This document shows, one piece after another, positions 1 to 5,618 of a stretch of 9,036 nt of DNA; position 1 is the stretch's first letter; each line of letters starts with the position of its first letter. Where the stretch lies: positions 1-9,036 of the forward strand of contig DSBF01000387.1 in NCBI GenBank assembly GCA_011049495.1. The letters are read 5' to 3'. A program made the translations under genes and the position numbers. The notes under the pieces were generated by a model. It saw only the letters and a program-made list of their open reading frames with translations, was not told the origin of the DNA and did not search any database. The DNA comes from Ignavibacteria bacterium. Lineage in GTDB: Bacteria > Bacteroidota > Ignavibacteria > Ignavibacteriales > Melioribacteraceae.

Positions 1-27
1 GAATAGTTCTATTTTTAATTACAATAT

Positions 28-61
28 AAACCCGCAATCATTAGGTTTGCGGGTTTTTTTT
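28..61 (+). terminator. Rho-independent terminator
   Basis: A perfect 10-bp stem pairs AAACCCGCAA (28-37) with TTGCGGGTTT (47-56) around a 9-nt loop. A run of eight T residues on the plus strand (54-61) overlaps the end of the stem and follows its CCCGC/GCGGG core. This is a textbook intrinsic terminator for plus-strand transcription, so a plus-strand gene probably ends at or just left of the window edge. Read on the minus strand the hairpin is followed by a weaker T-rich stretch (TTTATATTGT), so it may also stop leftward transcripts from the 323-1106 genes. Confidence 0.85.
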
Positions 62-87
62 ACTCTTTTTGAAAAACCTCTATTACA

Positions 88-297
88 ATGAACACAAACA
101 CATCTGAATATTACGAATCCGATAAAACTAAGTACGAAAGAAAATCTGTTTACTCGGGACTTGGTTGGTTTCTTGTTACAATAATAGGAATGAGCGCTTT
201 GCCGATTAAAATCGAATTCTATGAAAAAGATACCGGCAAACTTGCTGCAGTTTTTACAGATGAAGTGACAAGAAAAAAATATGTTGGAAGATTTTGA
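88..297 (+). CDS. Possible small single-pass membrane protein, 69 aa
   Basis: I do not recognise this product. The ORF is complete: ATG at 88, an in-frame stop just upstream (70-72) and TGA at 295-297. Residues 1-20 are polar and charged, about 25-41 (GLGWFLVTIIGMSALPI) form one likely membrane segment, and a charged tail of about 28 residues follows. Codon use looks real: purine-rich first positions and A/T-rich third positions, as in the neighbouring genes. No Shine-Dalgarno is visible, and the ATG lies only 26 nt after the T-run of the terminator at 28-61, leaving little room for a promoter unless it overlaps the hairpin. The gene faces the 168-aa gene on the other strand with a 25-nt gap. 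It could be a real short orphan gene or a chance ORF. Confidence 0.5.
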   Translation: MNTNTSEYYESDKTKYERKSVYSGLGWFLVTIIGMSALPIKIEFYEKDTGKLAAVFTDEVTRKKYVGRF

Positions 298-322
298 CAC
301 ATAATATTTTGAGAGTTTTGTT

Positions 323-829
323 TTATTTCCGATCTAGGTAGGATTTTAATCCGTAACCACTGCCAACTCCTCCCCCAAAAGCTACTAAGATCTTAACAAG
401 ATCCAGAAACATCTCTTTATCGGTAGGTAATAAAAAGACAACCAAAAACAAAAAAACTGCGATAACTAATAATGTATAAACTAATACAAACCATCTATTG
501 CTACTTTTCAACTTGAATAAGTTATCATCATCTCTTTGAGTATAATCCAAAAATTTATCAATATGATTTTCATTAAATTTATCAAAAAGTGGATGTGTTG
601 GCTTGTTCATCATTGATGAAGAATGTATTAACGCACGGAAAGTTTTTCTATGCTCAGGTGGTAACTCTTCTATAACCTCATTAATTTCACTATCTTGAAC
701 ACTCCGTTTTTCTTTATTTGTAGAATCATCGGTGTTTTCATTCTCACCTTTTTTTATCTTAGTTTTTTCTATAGAAGAATCTTTTGACCCAGAAGACTTT
801 GAAGAGTTTTTATCTACCTCAGCATTCAT
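323..829 (-). CDS. Unrecognised membrane protein with disordered N-terminus, 168 aa (second gene of cassette)
   Basis: Function is unknown. The first ~48 residues are low-complexity and highly polar (Ser, Lys, Asp, Glu, Asn) and so probably disordered. A helical region with ELPPEHRKTF (55-64) follows, and a charged amphipathic stretch (about 85-108) leads into two hydrophobic segments near 112-134 and 140-160. The second contains the glycine-rich FGGGVGSGYG (151-160). The likely form is a C-terminal membrane hairpin with a long cytosolic N-terminal part. The layout loosely recalls small DUF2335-type membrane proteins, but I cannot assign the family. The ATG at 829 is well supported: AAGGAGG lies 7 nt upstream. 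The start overlaps the end of the 95-aa gene by 11 nt, so the two are probably co-translated. The stop is TAA at 323-325. Confidence 0.8.
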   Translation of the reverse strand: MNAEVDKNSSKSSGSKDSSIEKTKIKKGENENTDDSTNKEKRSVQDSEINEVIEELPPEHRKTFRALIHSSSMMNKPTHPLFDKFNENHIDKFLDYTQRDDDNLFKLKSSNRWFVLVYTLLVIAVFLFLVVFLLPTDKEMFLDLVKILVAFGGGVGSGYGLKSYLDRK

Positions 830-1106
830 CTAATATCCTCCTTGGATGATAAAAATGAAAAAAACTATTAGTATTAAAAACATCTTTTTTAGTTACCTTT
901 TCAGAAAATTTAATATCGATATAAGTAGATAAAAGGATATAAAGTGCATCCTCCAATGCTTTTTGTGAAAGATTACCCTTTTTGTAGGATTTAGTAATTT
1001 GCTTGGCTAGGTTCTTAACTTCCTCAATACCAACTTGTTCCAAGTTTTGGTTAAATTTACGAACCTCAGTATGTATATTTTTATAATTATCTAAAAGCAA
1101 TGTCAT
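819..1106 (-). CDS. Unrecognised small helical protein, 95 aa (first gene of cassette)
   Basis: I do not recognise this protein. It has no signal peptide or membrane segment and is rich in Lys, Asn, Leu and Glu. It looks mostly helical: a first helix around residues 4-25, a second around 27-42, and a third around 47-66 (SQKALEDALYILLSTYIDIK), followed by a basic, aromatic tail with FHFYHPRR (83-90). It starts at ATG 1106 with only a weak GGAAA upstream, and its TGA overlaps the next gene by 11 nt. The small soluble protein followed by a membrane protein resembles toxin-antitoxin or small-effector pairs in layout only; no toxin or antitoxin motif is visible. It lies 146 nt downstream of lptB and may have its own promoter near 1135. 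Confidence 0.75.
   Translation of the reverse strand: MTLLLDNYKNIHTEVRKFNQNLEQVGIEEVKNLAKQITKSYKKGNLSQKALEDALYILLSTYIDIKFSEKVTKKDVFNTNSFFHFYHPRRILDEC
837..843 (-). promoter_or_regulatory. Strong Shine-Dalgarno site for the 168-aa gene
   Basis: On the minus strand AAGGAGG lies 7 nt before the ATG at 829, inside the last codons of the upstream 95-aa gene. It fixes that start. It is one of only two near-consensus ribosome-binding sites in the window, and it shows that this genome can use anti-Shine-Dalgarno pairing. Confidence 0.8.
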
Positions 1107-1134
1107 AATTTGTTTCCATCAGTTATTAAAAACT

Positions 1135-1140
1135 ATTATA
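1135..1140 (-). promoter_or_regulatory. Candidate -10 element for the 95-aa/168-aa cassette
   Basis: A TATAAT hexamer on the minus strand lies about 28 nt before the ATG at 1106. The best -35-like hexamer, TTTACA at 1160-1155, is only 14 nt away, which is shorter than normal, so the match is incomplete. A tandem ACGTT ACGTT repeat (1146-1155) sits between the two and could be an operator. In such A+T-rich DNA a TATAAT match alone is weak evidence. Confidence 0.3.
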
Positions 1141-1200
1141 GTCTTACGTTACGTTGTAAATTTAAGTATCAGTACGATCAATAACAAAACAAACGATTTA

Positions 1201-1230
1201 TTATTTTCGCTTTCAATATGTTGAAAATAA
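1201..1230. repeat. A+T-rich inverted repeat downstream of lptB
   Basis: Two mutually exclusive hairpins can form. The outer one pairs TTATTTTC (1201-1208) with GAAAATAA (1223-1230). The inner one pairs TTTCAA (1211-1216) with TTGAAA (1221-1226) around a 4-nt loop. It lies 22 nt after the lptB stop in the direction of transcription, where a terminator would be expected, but it has no G+C core and no clear T-run. It is at best a weak terminator or mRNA 3'-end structure. Confidence 0.3.
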
Positions 1231-1252
1231 CACATAATTTCAATGTATTTTC

Positions 1253-1999
1253 TTATATAATATATCTATCTAACTTAAACTTTTCACCAAGATAAAGTTT
1301 GCGTACTTCTTCATCTTCGGCAAGATCTTGTGCACTCCCCTCTTTGAAAATCTTACCATTAATTAAAATGTAAGCGCGGTCGACAATGCTGAGTGTTTCG
1401 TGAACATTATGGTCAGTGATCAGTATACCGATGTTTTTATGTTTAAGGTTATGAACTATTGTCATTATATCCTCAACCGCAATTGGATCAACTCCGGCAA
1501 ACGGCTCATCAAGTAAAATAAATCTTGGTTTTGTTGCAAGCGCACGAGCAATTTCGGTTCTTCTTCTTTCCCCGCCGCTTAATTGGAATCCTAAACTTTT
1601 TCGGATTTGCGTGATACTTAATTCTTCTAATAGTTCTTCCATTCTTTCTTTTCGCTCTTGCTTGGAAACTTTCAACATTTCAAGCACAGCCATAATGTTA
1701 TCCTCTACGCTGAGTCTTCTAAAAACTGATGCTTCTTGAGGCAGATAACCTATTCCCATTTTTGCGCGTTTATACATCGGTTCGGTTGTTATTTCATTTT
1801 CTTCCAAAAAAACATGTCCGTCATTAGGTTTTATCATCCCGACAATCATATAAAAAGTTGTTGTTTTACCGGCACCGTTTGGACCAAGCAGACCGACAAC
1901 TTCTCCTTGTTCAACATTGACAGAGACATTATCAACAACTGTTCTCTTTTTATAATTTTTTACTAACCCTTCACTTCTTAGTTTCAGATGTTCAGCCAT
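1253..1999 (-). CDS. lptB: LPS export ABC transporter ATP-binding protein LptB
   Basis: This is the cytoplasmic ATPase that drives LPS extraction from the inner membrane with LptF and LptG and delivery through LptC to LptA. At 248 residues it has the usual family length. All nucleotide-binding motifs are present: Walker A GPNGAGKT (39-46), Q-loop Gln88 within GYLPQEASVFRRL, ABC signature LSGGERRR (140-147), Walker B ILLDEP (161-166) and H-loop His197. The GYLPQEASVFRRLSV stretch and the GERRR form of the signature are typical of LptB rather than other small ABC ATPases. The ATG at 1999 is one nucleotide after the TAA of the LptA-like gene, with GGAAA upstream, so expression is probably coupled. 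It is the last gene of the operon seen here; no rpoN or hpf follows, unlike in E. coli. Confidence 0.97.
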   Translation of the reverse strand: MAEHLKLRSEGLVKNYKKRTVVDNVSVNVEQGEVVGLLGPNGAGKTTTFYMIVGMIKPNDGHVFLEENEITTEPMYKRAKMGIGYLPQEASVFRRLSVEDNIMAVLEMLKVSKQERKERMEELLEELSITQIRKSLGFQLSGGERRRTEIARALATKPRFILLDEPFAGVDPIAVEDIMTIVHNLKHKNIGILITDHNVHETLSIVDRAYILINGKIFKEGSAQDLAEDEEVRKLYLGEKFKLDRYII

Positions 2000-2000
2000 A

Positions 2001-3350
2001 TTATTTCCGTATCATTTTTAAGAGTTCTTGTTTTGACGGTCTGTTTCCATAAATAATAAATTGCGGCAGAGTAAATTCTCTTTCTTTTCCAACAACCAAA
2101 TTCTCCGGGTGATACTCACTAATAACACTTTGATAAAGTCTTACATCAACTGCTTGTCCTTCATCAAAAAATATTTTTGCGGTTTGAGAACTTGATTTAA
2201 TTAATCCGCTCGGTTCCCCTTCTTCAAACATATAATAAATACTTAAGACATTTTCATACACCTCGGTTCTAACAATATCCCCGTCTTCGAAGTACATATT
2301 AATTTGTTTACCTGAGATTTGATCGTAACGCCAATCATAGTTTTCCTTTTTCGAAATTATTACACTGCTCCCCCGCACATCAATCCAATCCAAATCCCTT
2401 TCTTTAAGATGAATGAAAATCGAATCACCGACAAGCTGTGTTTCTTCATTCCAAATAATGGGACGATTTGAATCAAAGTTTAACTTGTGAGTTTCAATAC
2501 GTTCTTCGGCATTATACAAAATCGATTTATCATTTAATGATGCAAAATCACCTCGAACAATTTTTACCGAATCGGTTGCAATGAATTTTTTTGTCGAATC
2601 ATTAAATGATTCCATTACTTTAGAGGATATGAGCAAAGTATCAATTTTTCCCGAACTGCTTGTGTCTATCTGCATAAATAATAGTGAACCGGTTACACGC
2701 GAATATTGTTTTTTATTATCATTGTAAAGTGAATCACCATAAATGATAAGATCGTTCGCAAAATTATCAACTCTTACATTTCCGAATGCATAAGAAATAT
2801 TTTCTTCTCTATAATGCCTGAGACTATCGGCAAAGATTATCGATGATGTATCCATAACTTGAACATTAGTTTTAGCAATAATCTTCTCCTCTTCACTAAA
2901 ATAAAAAAGTTCTTGGGATGTTAAAGTAAATGATGAATCAACTAAAACAACATCACCGGTAAAATGAGCAAGGTCTTGATTATAATAATACCTTCCTCTT
3001 TTAGCATTTAAGTCAAAACCCGGCTCACTAAGAAATACAGTTGTATCGCTTCTGGCAGTTCTTGAATCACCGAAATAATATGCTCTTTCAGTTTTAATAA
3101 CAATTGAATCTTGAGTTGCTACAACATTTCCGATTAATTCGAATTCATTTTTTACTAAATACTGAATAGCTTTTTTGCATGTAATAACAACATCACCTTG
3201 AGTAATAACGACATTGCCTATTACTTCTCTAACATTTTGTCCGTTTATTGTTTTACCAATCAAACTATCGCCAACAACAATCACTTGCTCAGTTTCCTGA
3301 GCGAAAGCAAAGCAAGACGACATAAATATTAATAGAACAATTTTTTTCAT
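2001..3350 (-). CDS. lptA: Long OstA/LptA-like periplasmic LPS-transport protein, 449 aa
   Basis: This probably forms the periplasmic bridge carrying LPS from LptC to LptD. A signal peptide (residues 1-17) ends at AFA before Gln18, so export by Sec and signal peptidase I is likely. The mature protein is almost entirely beta-strand, with recurring OstA-type strands: IGNVVITQGDVVI (44-56), IGNVVATQDSIVI (73-85), FTGDVVLVDSS (130-140), TNVQVMDTSS (161-170), FGNVRVDN (189-196) and a later SVKIVRGDFAS (261-271). The first two are 29 residues apart. E. coli LptA has about 185 residues; this protein is more than twice that, as in the OstA-like proteins of Bacteroidota. The ATG at 3350 overlaps the lptC stop as ATGA, and lptB follows after 1 nt. 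The family call is firm from motifs plus context. The symbol lptA is functional, and the protein could carry extra roles in its C-terminal half (about 280-449). Confidence 0.9.
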   Translation of the reverse strand: MKKIVLLIFMSSCFAFAQETEQVIVVGDSLIGKTINGQNVREVIGNVVITQGDVVITCKKAIQYLVKNEFELIGNVVATQDSIVIKTERAYYFGDSRTARSDTTVFLSEPGFDLNAKRGRYYYNQDLAHFTGDVVLVDSSFTLTSQELFYFSEEEKIIAKTNVQVMDTSSIIFADSLRHYREENISYAFGNVRVDNFANDLIIYGDSLYNDNKKQYSRVTGSLLFMQIDTSSSGKIDTLLISSKVMESFNDSTKKFIATDSVKIVRGDFASLNDKSILYNAEERIETHKLNFDSNRPIIWNEETQLVGDSIFIHLKERDLDWIDVRGSSVIISKKENYDWRYDQISGKQINMYFEDGDIVRTEVYENVLSIYYMFEEGEPSGLIKSSSQTAKIFFDEGQAVDVRLYQSVISEYHPENLVVGKEREFTLPQFIIYGNRPSKQELLKMIRK

Positions 3351-3886
3351 TTATTCTCGTTAGCTAATCTGGTTGAATAGGTAATGTTATAAATAGTATA
3401 ATTCTGCAAACCTTGATCGGATACAAAACCGTATCCTTCTATGCGTTCTTCTTCAGTAGTTATTGTCACAAATTTATCTGTTGTTATCTTTTGAGTTTTG
3501 TTGTCCCATTTTAATTCATCAGTTTCGAGAATAGTACCGGTATCATTTTTAGCAACTACCGAATCAATAGCGAACATATCTTGTGTTCTGTCGTCAACTC
3601 TGCCTCTCTTGGATGTTAATCTCGAAGCGATAACTTCTTCCTCATCAAAAAAATTAATTTTAACACCTTCTAAAAATGTTTCTTTTCGGTCATCATAAAC
3701 GCGGATATGATCAGCATAAATGATCGCCTTCAAATTACCGTAATCGGTAATCATTATTCTTGAATCCCAACTTTCTTGAGAAGGTATTTCTTCACCGGTG
3801 AAAGCATCGAACTTAATCGGCTTTACATCCTCTTGACAGGCAAAAGATATTATAACAAGGCTAATTAATGTTACAAACTTTTTCAT
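3347..3886 (-). CDS. lptC: LptC-family LPS export protein, probable lipoprotein
   Basis: This is a YrbK/LptC-type protein that would take LPS from the LptBFG transporter and hand it to LptA. At 179 residues it is close to the family length (E. coli LptC is 191). Residues 1-16 are a hydrophobic signal ending in ISFA before Cys17, followed by acidic QED. This resembles a lipobox, so the protein is probably lipid-anchored, whereas E. coli LptC keeps an N-terminal membrane helix. The body is a run of beta-strands with family-like phrases such as SWDSRIMITDYGNLKAIIYA (39-58), LETDELKWDN (120-129) and RIEGYGFVSDQGL (148-160). Its ATG overlaps the kdsD stop by 4 nt (ATGA), and its own stop overlaps the LptA-like start the same way, so the three genes are probably translationally coupled. 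The function call rests on both sequence style and position. Confidence 0.9.
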   Translation of the reverse strand: MKKFVTLISLVIISFACQEDVKPIKFDAFTGEEIPSQESWDSRIMITDYGNLKAIIYADHIRVYDDRKETFLEGVKINFFDEEEVIASRLTSKRGRVDDRTQDMFAIDSVVAKNDTGTILETDELKWDNKTQKITTDKFVTITTEEERIEGYGFVSDQGLQNYTIYNITYSTRLANENK

Positions 3887-4860
3887 CTTCTTTGTAACCC
3901 GATTTCAATTAAATCATGAAGGTGAATAATACCGATAGGTTTAATGTCGTCATCAACCACAACGAGAGAAGTTATCTTAAAATTTTCCATCTGCTGTAAT
4001 GCAAACGATGCAAGAAATTCTGCTTTAATTGTTTTAGGATTTTTACTCATTGCATCTTTTGCAACGAGATTCTTTATATCGCTTTGCTTTTCAAGTAATC
4101 TTCTAAGATCCCCGTCCGTTAAAACACCGGTTAAGTTACCGTTATTGTCAACAACAGAAGTAACACCGAGACGTTTTGATGTCATCTCCAAGATCGCATC
4201 TTTAAGTGAGGTTTCTTCTTTAACAATTGGAACATTTTTTCCTTTGTACATTATCTCGGAAATTTTTAAAGAAAGACGTTTACCTAAACTTCCACCGGGA
4301 TGAAGAAATGCAAAGTCATCGGTAGTAAATCCTTTCAATTCAAGTAAAGTAATTGCAAGCGCATCGCCCATAACAAGTGCCGCTGTTGATGATGAAGTCG
4401 GTGCAAGATCATGCGGACATGCTTCTTCCTTCACATAGACATTTAAAAATATATCACACTCTCTTCCAATTTTTGAATTTTTCTCACCTAACATTCCGAT
4501 TAAAGTTACATTCATTCGCTTCAGCATCAGCATTAGATTCACAAGTTCTTCTGTGTTGCCGCTTTTGGAAATTAATATTAGTACATCTTCACTTCGAACC
4601 ATACCAAGATCACCGTGAAGTGCATCTGTAGGATGTAAATAGACTGCGGCTGTTCCGGTTGAGTTAAATGTTGCTACAATTTTACGGGCAATCAAACCGG
4701 ATTTACCAAGTCCTGTAATGATAACTCTTCCTTTCGTTTCCGAAATAGTTTTAACAGCTTTTATAAATTCTTCATCCAAAAAATTATATAAATCTGCTAC
4801 GGCTTCACTTTCAAGTTTAATAACTTGTTTGCCTTTATCTAAAATTTCTTTATCCGTCAA
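3883..4860 (-). CDS. kdsD: D-arabinose-5-phosphate isomerase (KpsF/GutQ type)
   Basis: This enzyme converts ribulose-5-phosphate to arabinose-5-phosphate, the first step of Kdo synthesis, in the cytosol. From the preferred TTG start the protein has 325 residues. A SIS domain spans about 35-178 with GLGKSG (50-55), HGDLG (82-86), ILISKSGNTEE (95-105), EACPHDLAPTSSSTAA (146-161) and the FLHPGGSLGKRL loop with His187, equivalent to the catalytic histidine of E. coli KdsD. Two CBS domains follow (about 200-257 and 267-323). Start choice: an ORF beginning at TTG 4875 has no usable ribosome-binding site, while TTG 4860 has GGAGG 8 nt upstream and overlaps the TGA of the preceding gene as TTGA, matching the ATGA joints downstream. 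The CBS pair may sense a nucleotide or sugar-nucleotide ligand, but that is inference. Confidence 0.95.
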   Translation of the reverse strand: MTDKEILDKGKQVIKLESEAVADLYNFLDEEFIKAVKTISETKGRVIITGLGKSGLIARKIVATFNSTGTAAVYLHPTDALHGDLGMVRSEDVLILISKSGNTEELVNLMLMLKRMNVTLIGMLGEKNSKIGRECDIFLNVYVKEEACPHDLAPTSSSTAALVMGDALAITLLELKGFTTDDFAFLHPGGSLGKRLSLKISEIMYKGKNVPIVKEETSLKDAILEMTSKRLGVTSVVDNNGNLTGVLTDGDLRRLLEKQSDIKNLVAKDAMSKNPKTIKAEFLASFALQQMENFKITSLVVVDDDIKPIGIIHLHDLIEIGLQRR

Positions 4861-5612
4861 TTCTTTTTCCTCCAAAAATTTTCAAAGAATGATTTTTTCT
4901 CGATTTTCTCCTGATTTAAGAATAAGGAATAATCAATTTTAATTTTGTTAAGATATTTATTGTATGATAAAAATCCTTGAATTATTTCCTGATCGGTTAA
5001 TTCATCAAGATTCGTAAACAATCTTTTCACTTCCAATGCAATTTTAGGATTACGTTCATTCTTAACTCGCATAATTTCGTTATAAAAATTTGTTACAGGT
5101 ATTAAATGATTTACTCCAGTTTCAGATTCATAAACCCAAACACGTTTAGAGTAAGCTGCAATTGCAATAACAATTTTATTTTTCTCAAGATGAACTTCAC
5201 GTATTTCTGTATTATCCGGTGGCGATTTCATACCGGGAAGCCATTCGGAATATGTCCAACAATCCATAATATCTTCATTGAATTCATCAGCACCGTTGAC
5301 AGCAAAATCAAGTTCAATTTTATCTTCAAACTCTTCGTGAATTGAAATTTCCACTTTATGTGAAGAGGTAATTATTGTACCTACCGCAAACATCGGTGAT
5401 GCAGGTGCAGTAAAATCCGGTTTATCATTTTGACTGCCTAATACATAGTCATCTTTTTGAAATCTTCCTTTCCCGATTATAAAGAGTTCATCGAGCTTTT
5501 CGTTATAATATTTATAACCAATTCTGTCTATAGGTAGAACCTTTCTAAGATATTTTTTTTCAGTCTCCGTTAGTCTGCGTGGGTATTTATCTGATGTTTT
5601 ATCAGGAAGCAT
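4857..5612 (-). CDS. Unrecognised cytosolic protein inside the Kdo operon, 251 aa
   Basis: I cannot assign this protein to a family. It has no signal peptide, membrane segment, lipobox, nucleotide-binding loop or evident catalytic triad. Visible parts are a basic N-terminus with RRLTETEKKYLRKVLP (12-27), a beta-rich middle (about 40-165) with FIIGKGRF (44-51), FAVGTIITSSHKVEISI (75-91), WTYSEWLPG (119-127) and IVIAIAAYSKRVWVYES (147-163), then a helical C-terminal third (about 175-251) ending in a lysine-rich tail. It starts at ATG 5612, the only methionine before residue 74, 6 nt after the KdsC-like stop and in the same frame. It ends inside the region that holds the kdsD ribosome-binding site. 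The tight packing implies co-expression with Kdo synthesis; whether it works in that pathway is unproven. Confidence 0.9.
   Translation of the reverse strand: MLPDKTSDKYPRRLTETEKKYLRKVLPIDRIGYKYYNEKLDELFIIGKGRFQKDDYVLGSQNDKPDFTAPASPMFAVGTIITSSHKVEISIHEEFEDKIELDFAVNGADEFNEDIMDCWTYSEWLPGMKSPPDNTEIREVHLEKNKIVIAIAAYSKRVWVYESETGVNHLIPVTNFYNEIMRVKNERNPKIALEVKRLFTNLDELTDQEIIQGFLSYNKYLNKIKIDYSLFLNQEKIEKKSFFENFWRKKN
4869..4873 (-). promoter_or_regulatory. Shine-Dalgarno GGAGG deciding the kdsD start
   Basis: The minus-strand GGAGG is 8 nt before TTG at 4860, an ideal distance. It lies inside the coding part of the alternative start at TTG 4875, so it cannot serve that one. This supports the shorter 325-residue KdsD and a TTGA stop/start overlap with the upstream gene. 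Confidence 0.7.
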
Positions 5613-5618
5613 GAAATT

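Noticed and set aside
19..300. Minus-strand 93-codon ORF with several Cys residues
   Set aside because: It starts at GTG, runs through the terminator hairpin and is antisense to a better plus-strand ORF. Its composition (many Cys, Phe, Asn, Arg) looks like a reverse-strand artefact.
323..1106. Direct assignment of the two-gene cassette as a toxin-antitoxin system
   Set aside because: Only size and overlap fit. No RHH, HTH, PIN, RelE, HEPN or other known toxin or antitoxin motif can be seen, so it is left as unknown.
3944..4303. Plus-strand 119-codon ORF
   Set aside because: It lies wholly antisense to the CBS part of kdsD and has a Ser/Leu-rich composition typical of the reverse complement of a real gene.
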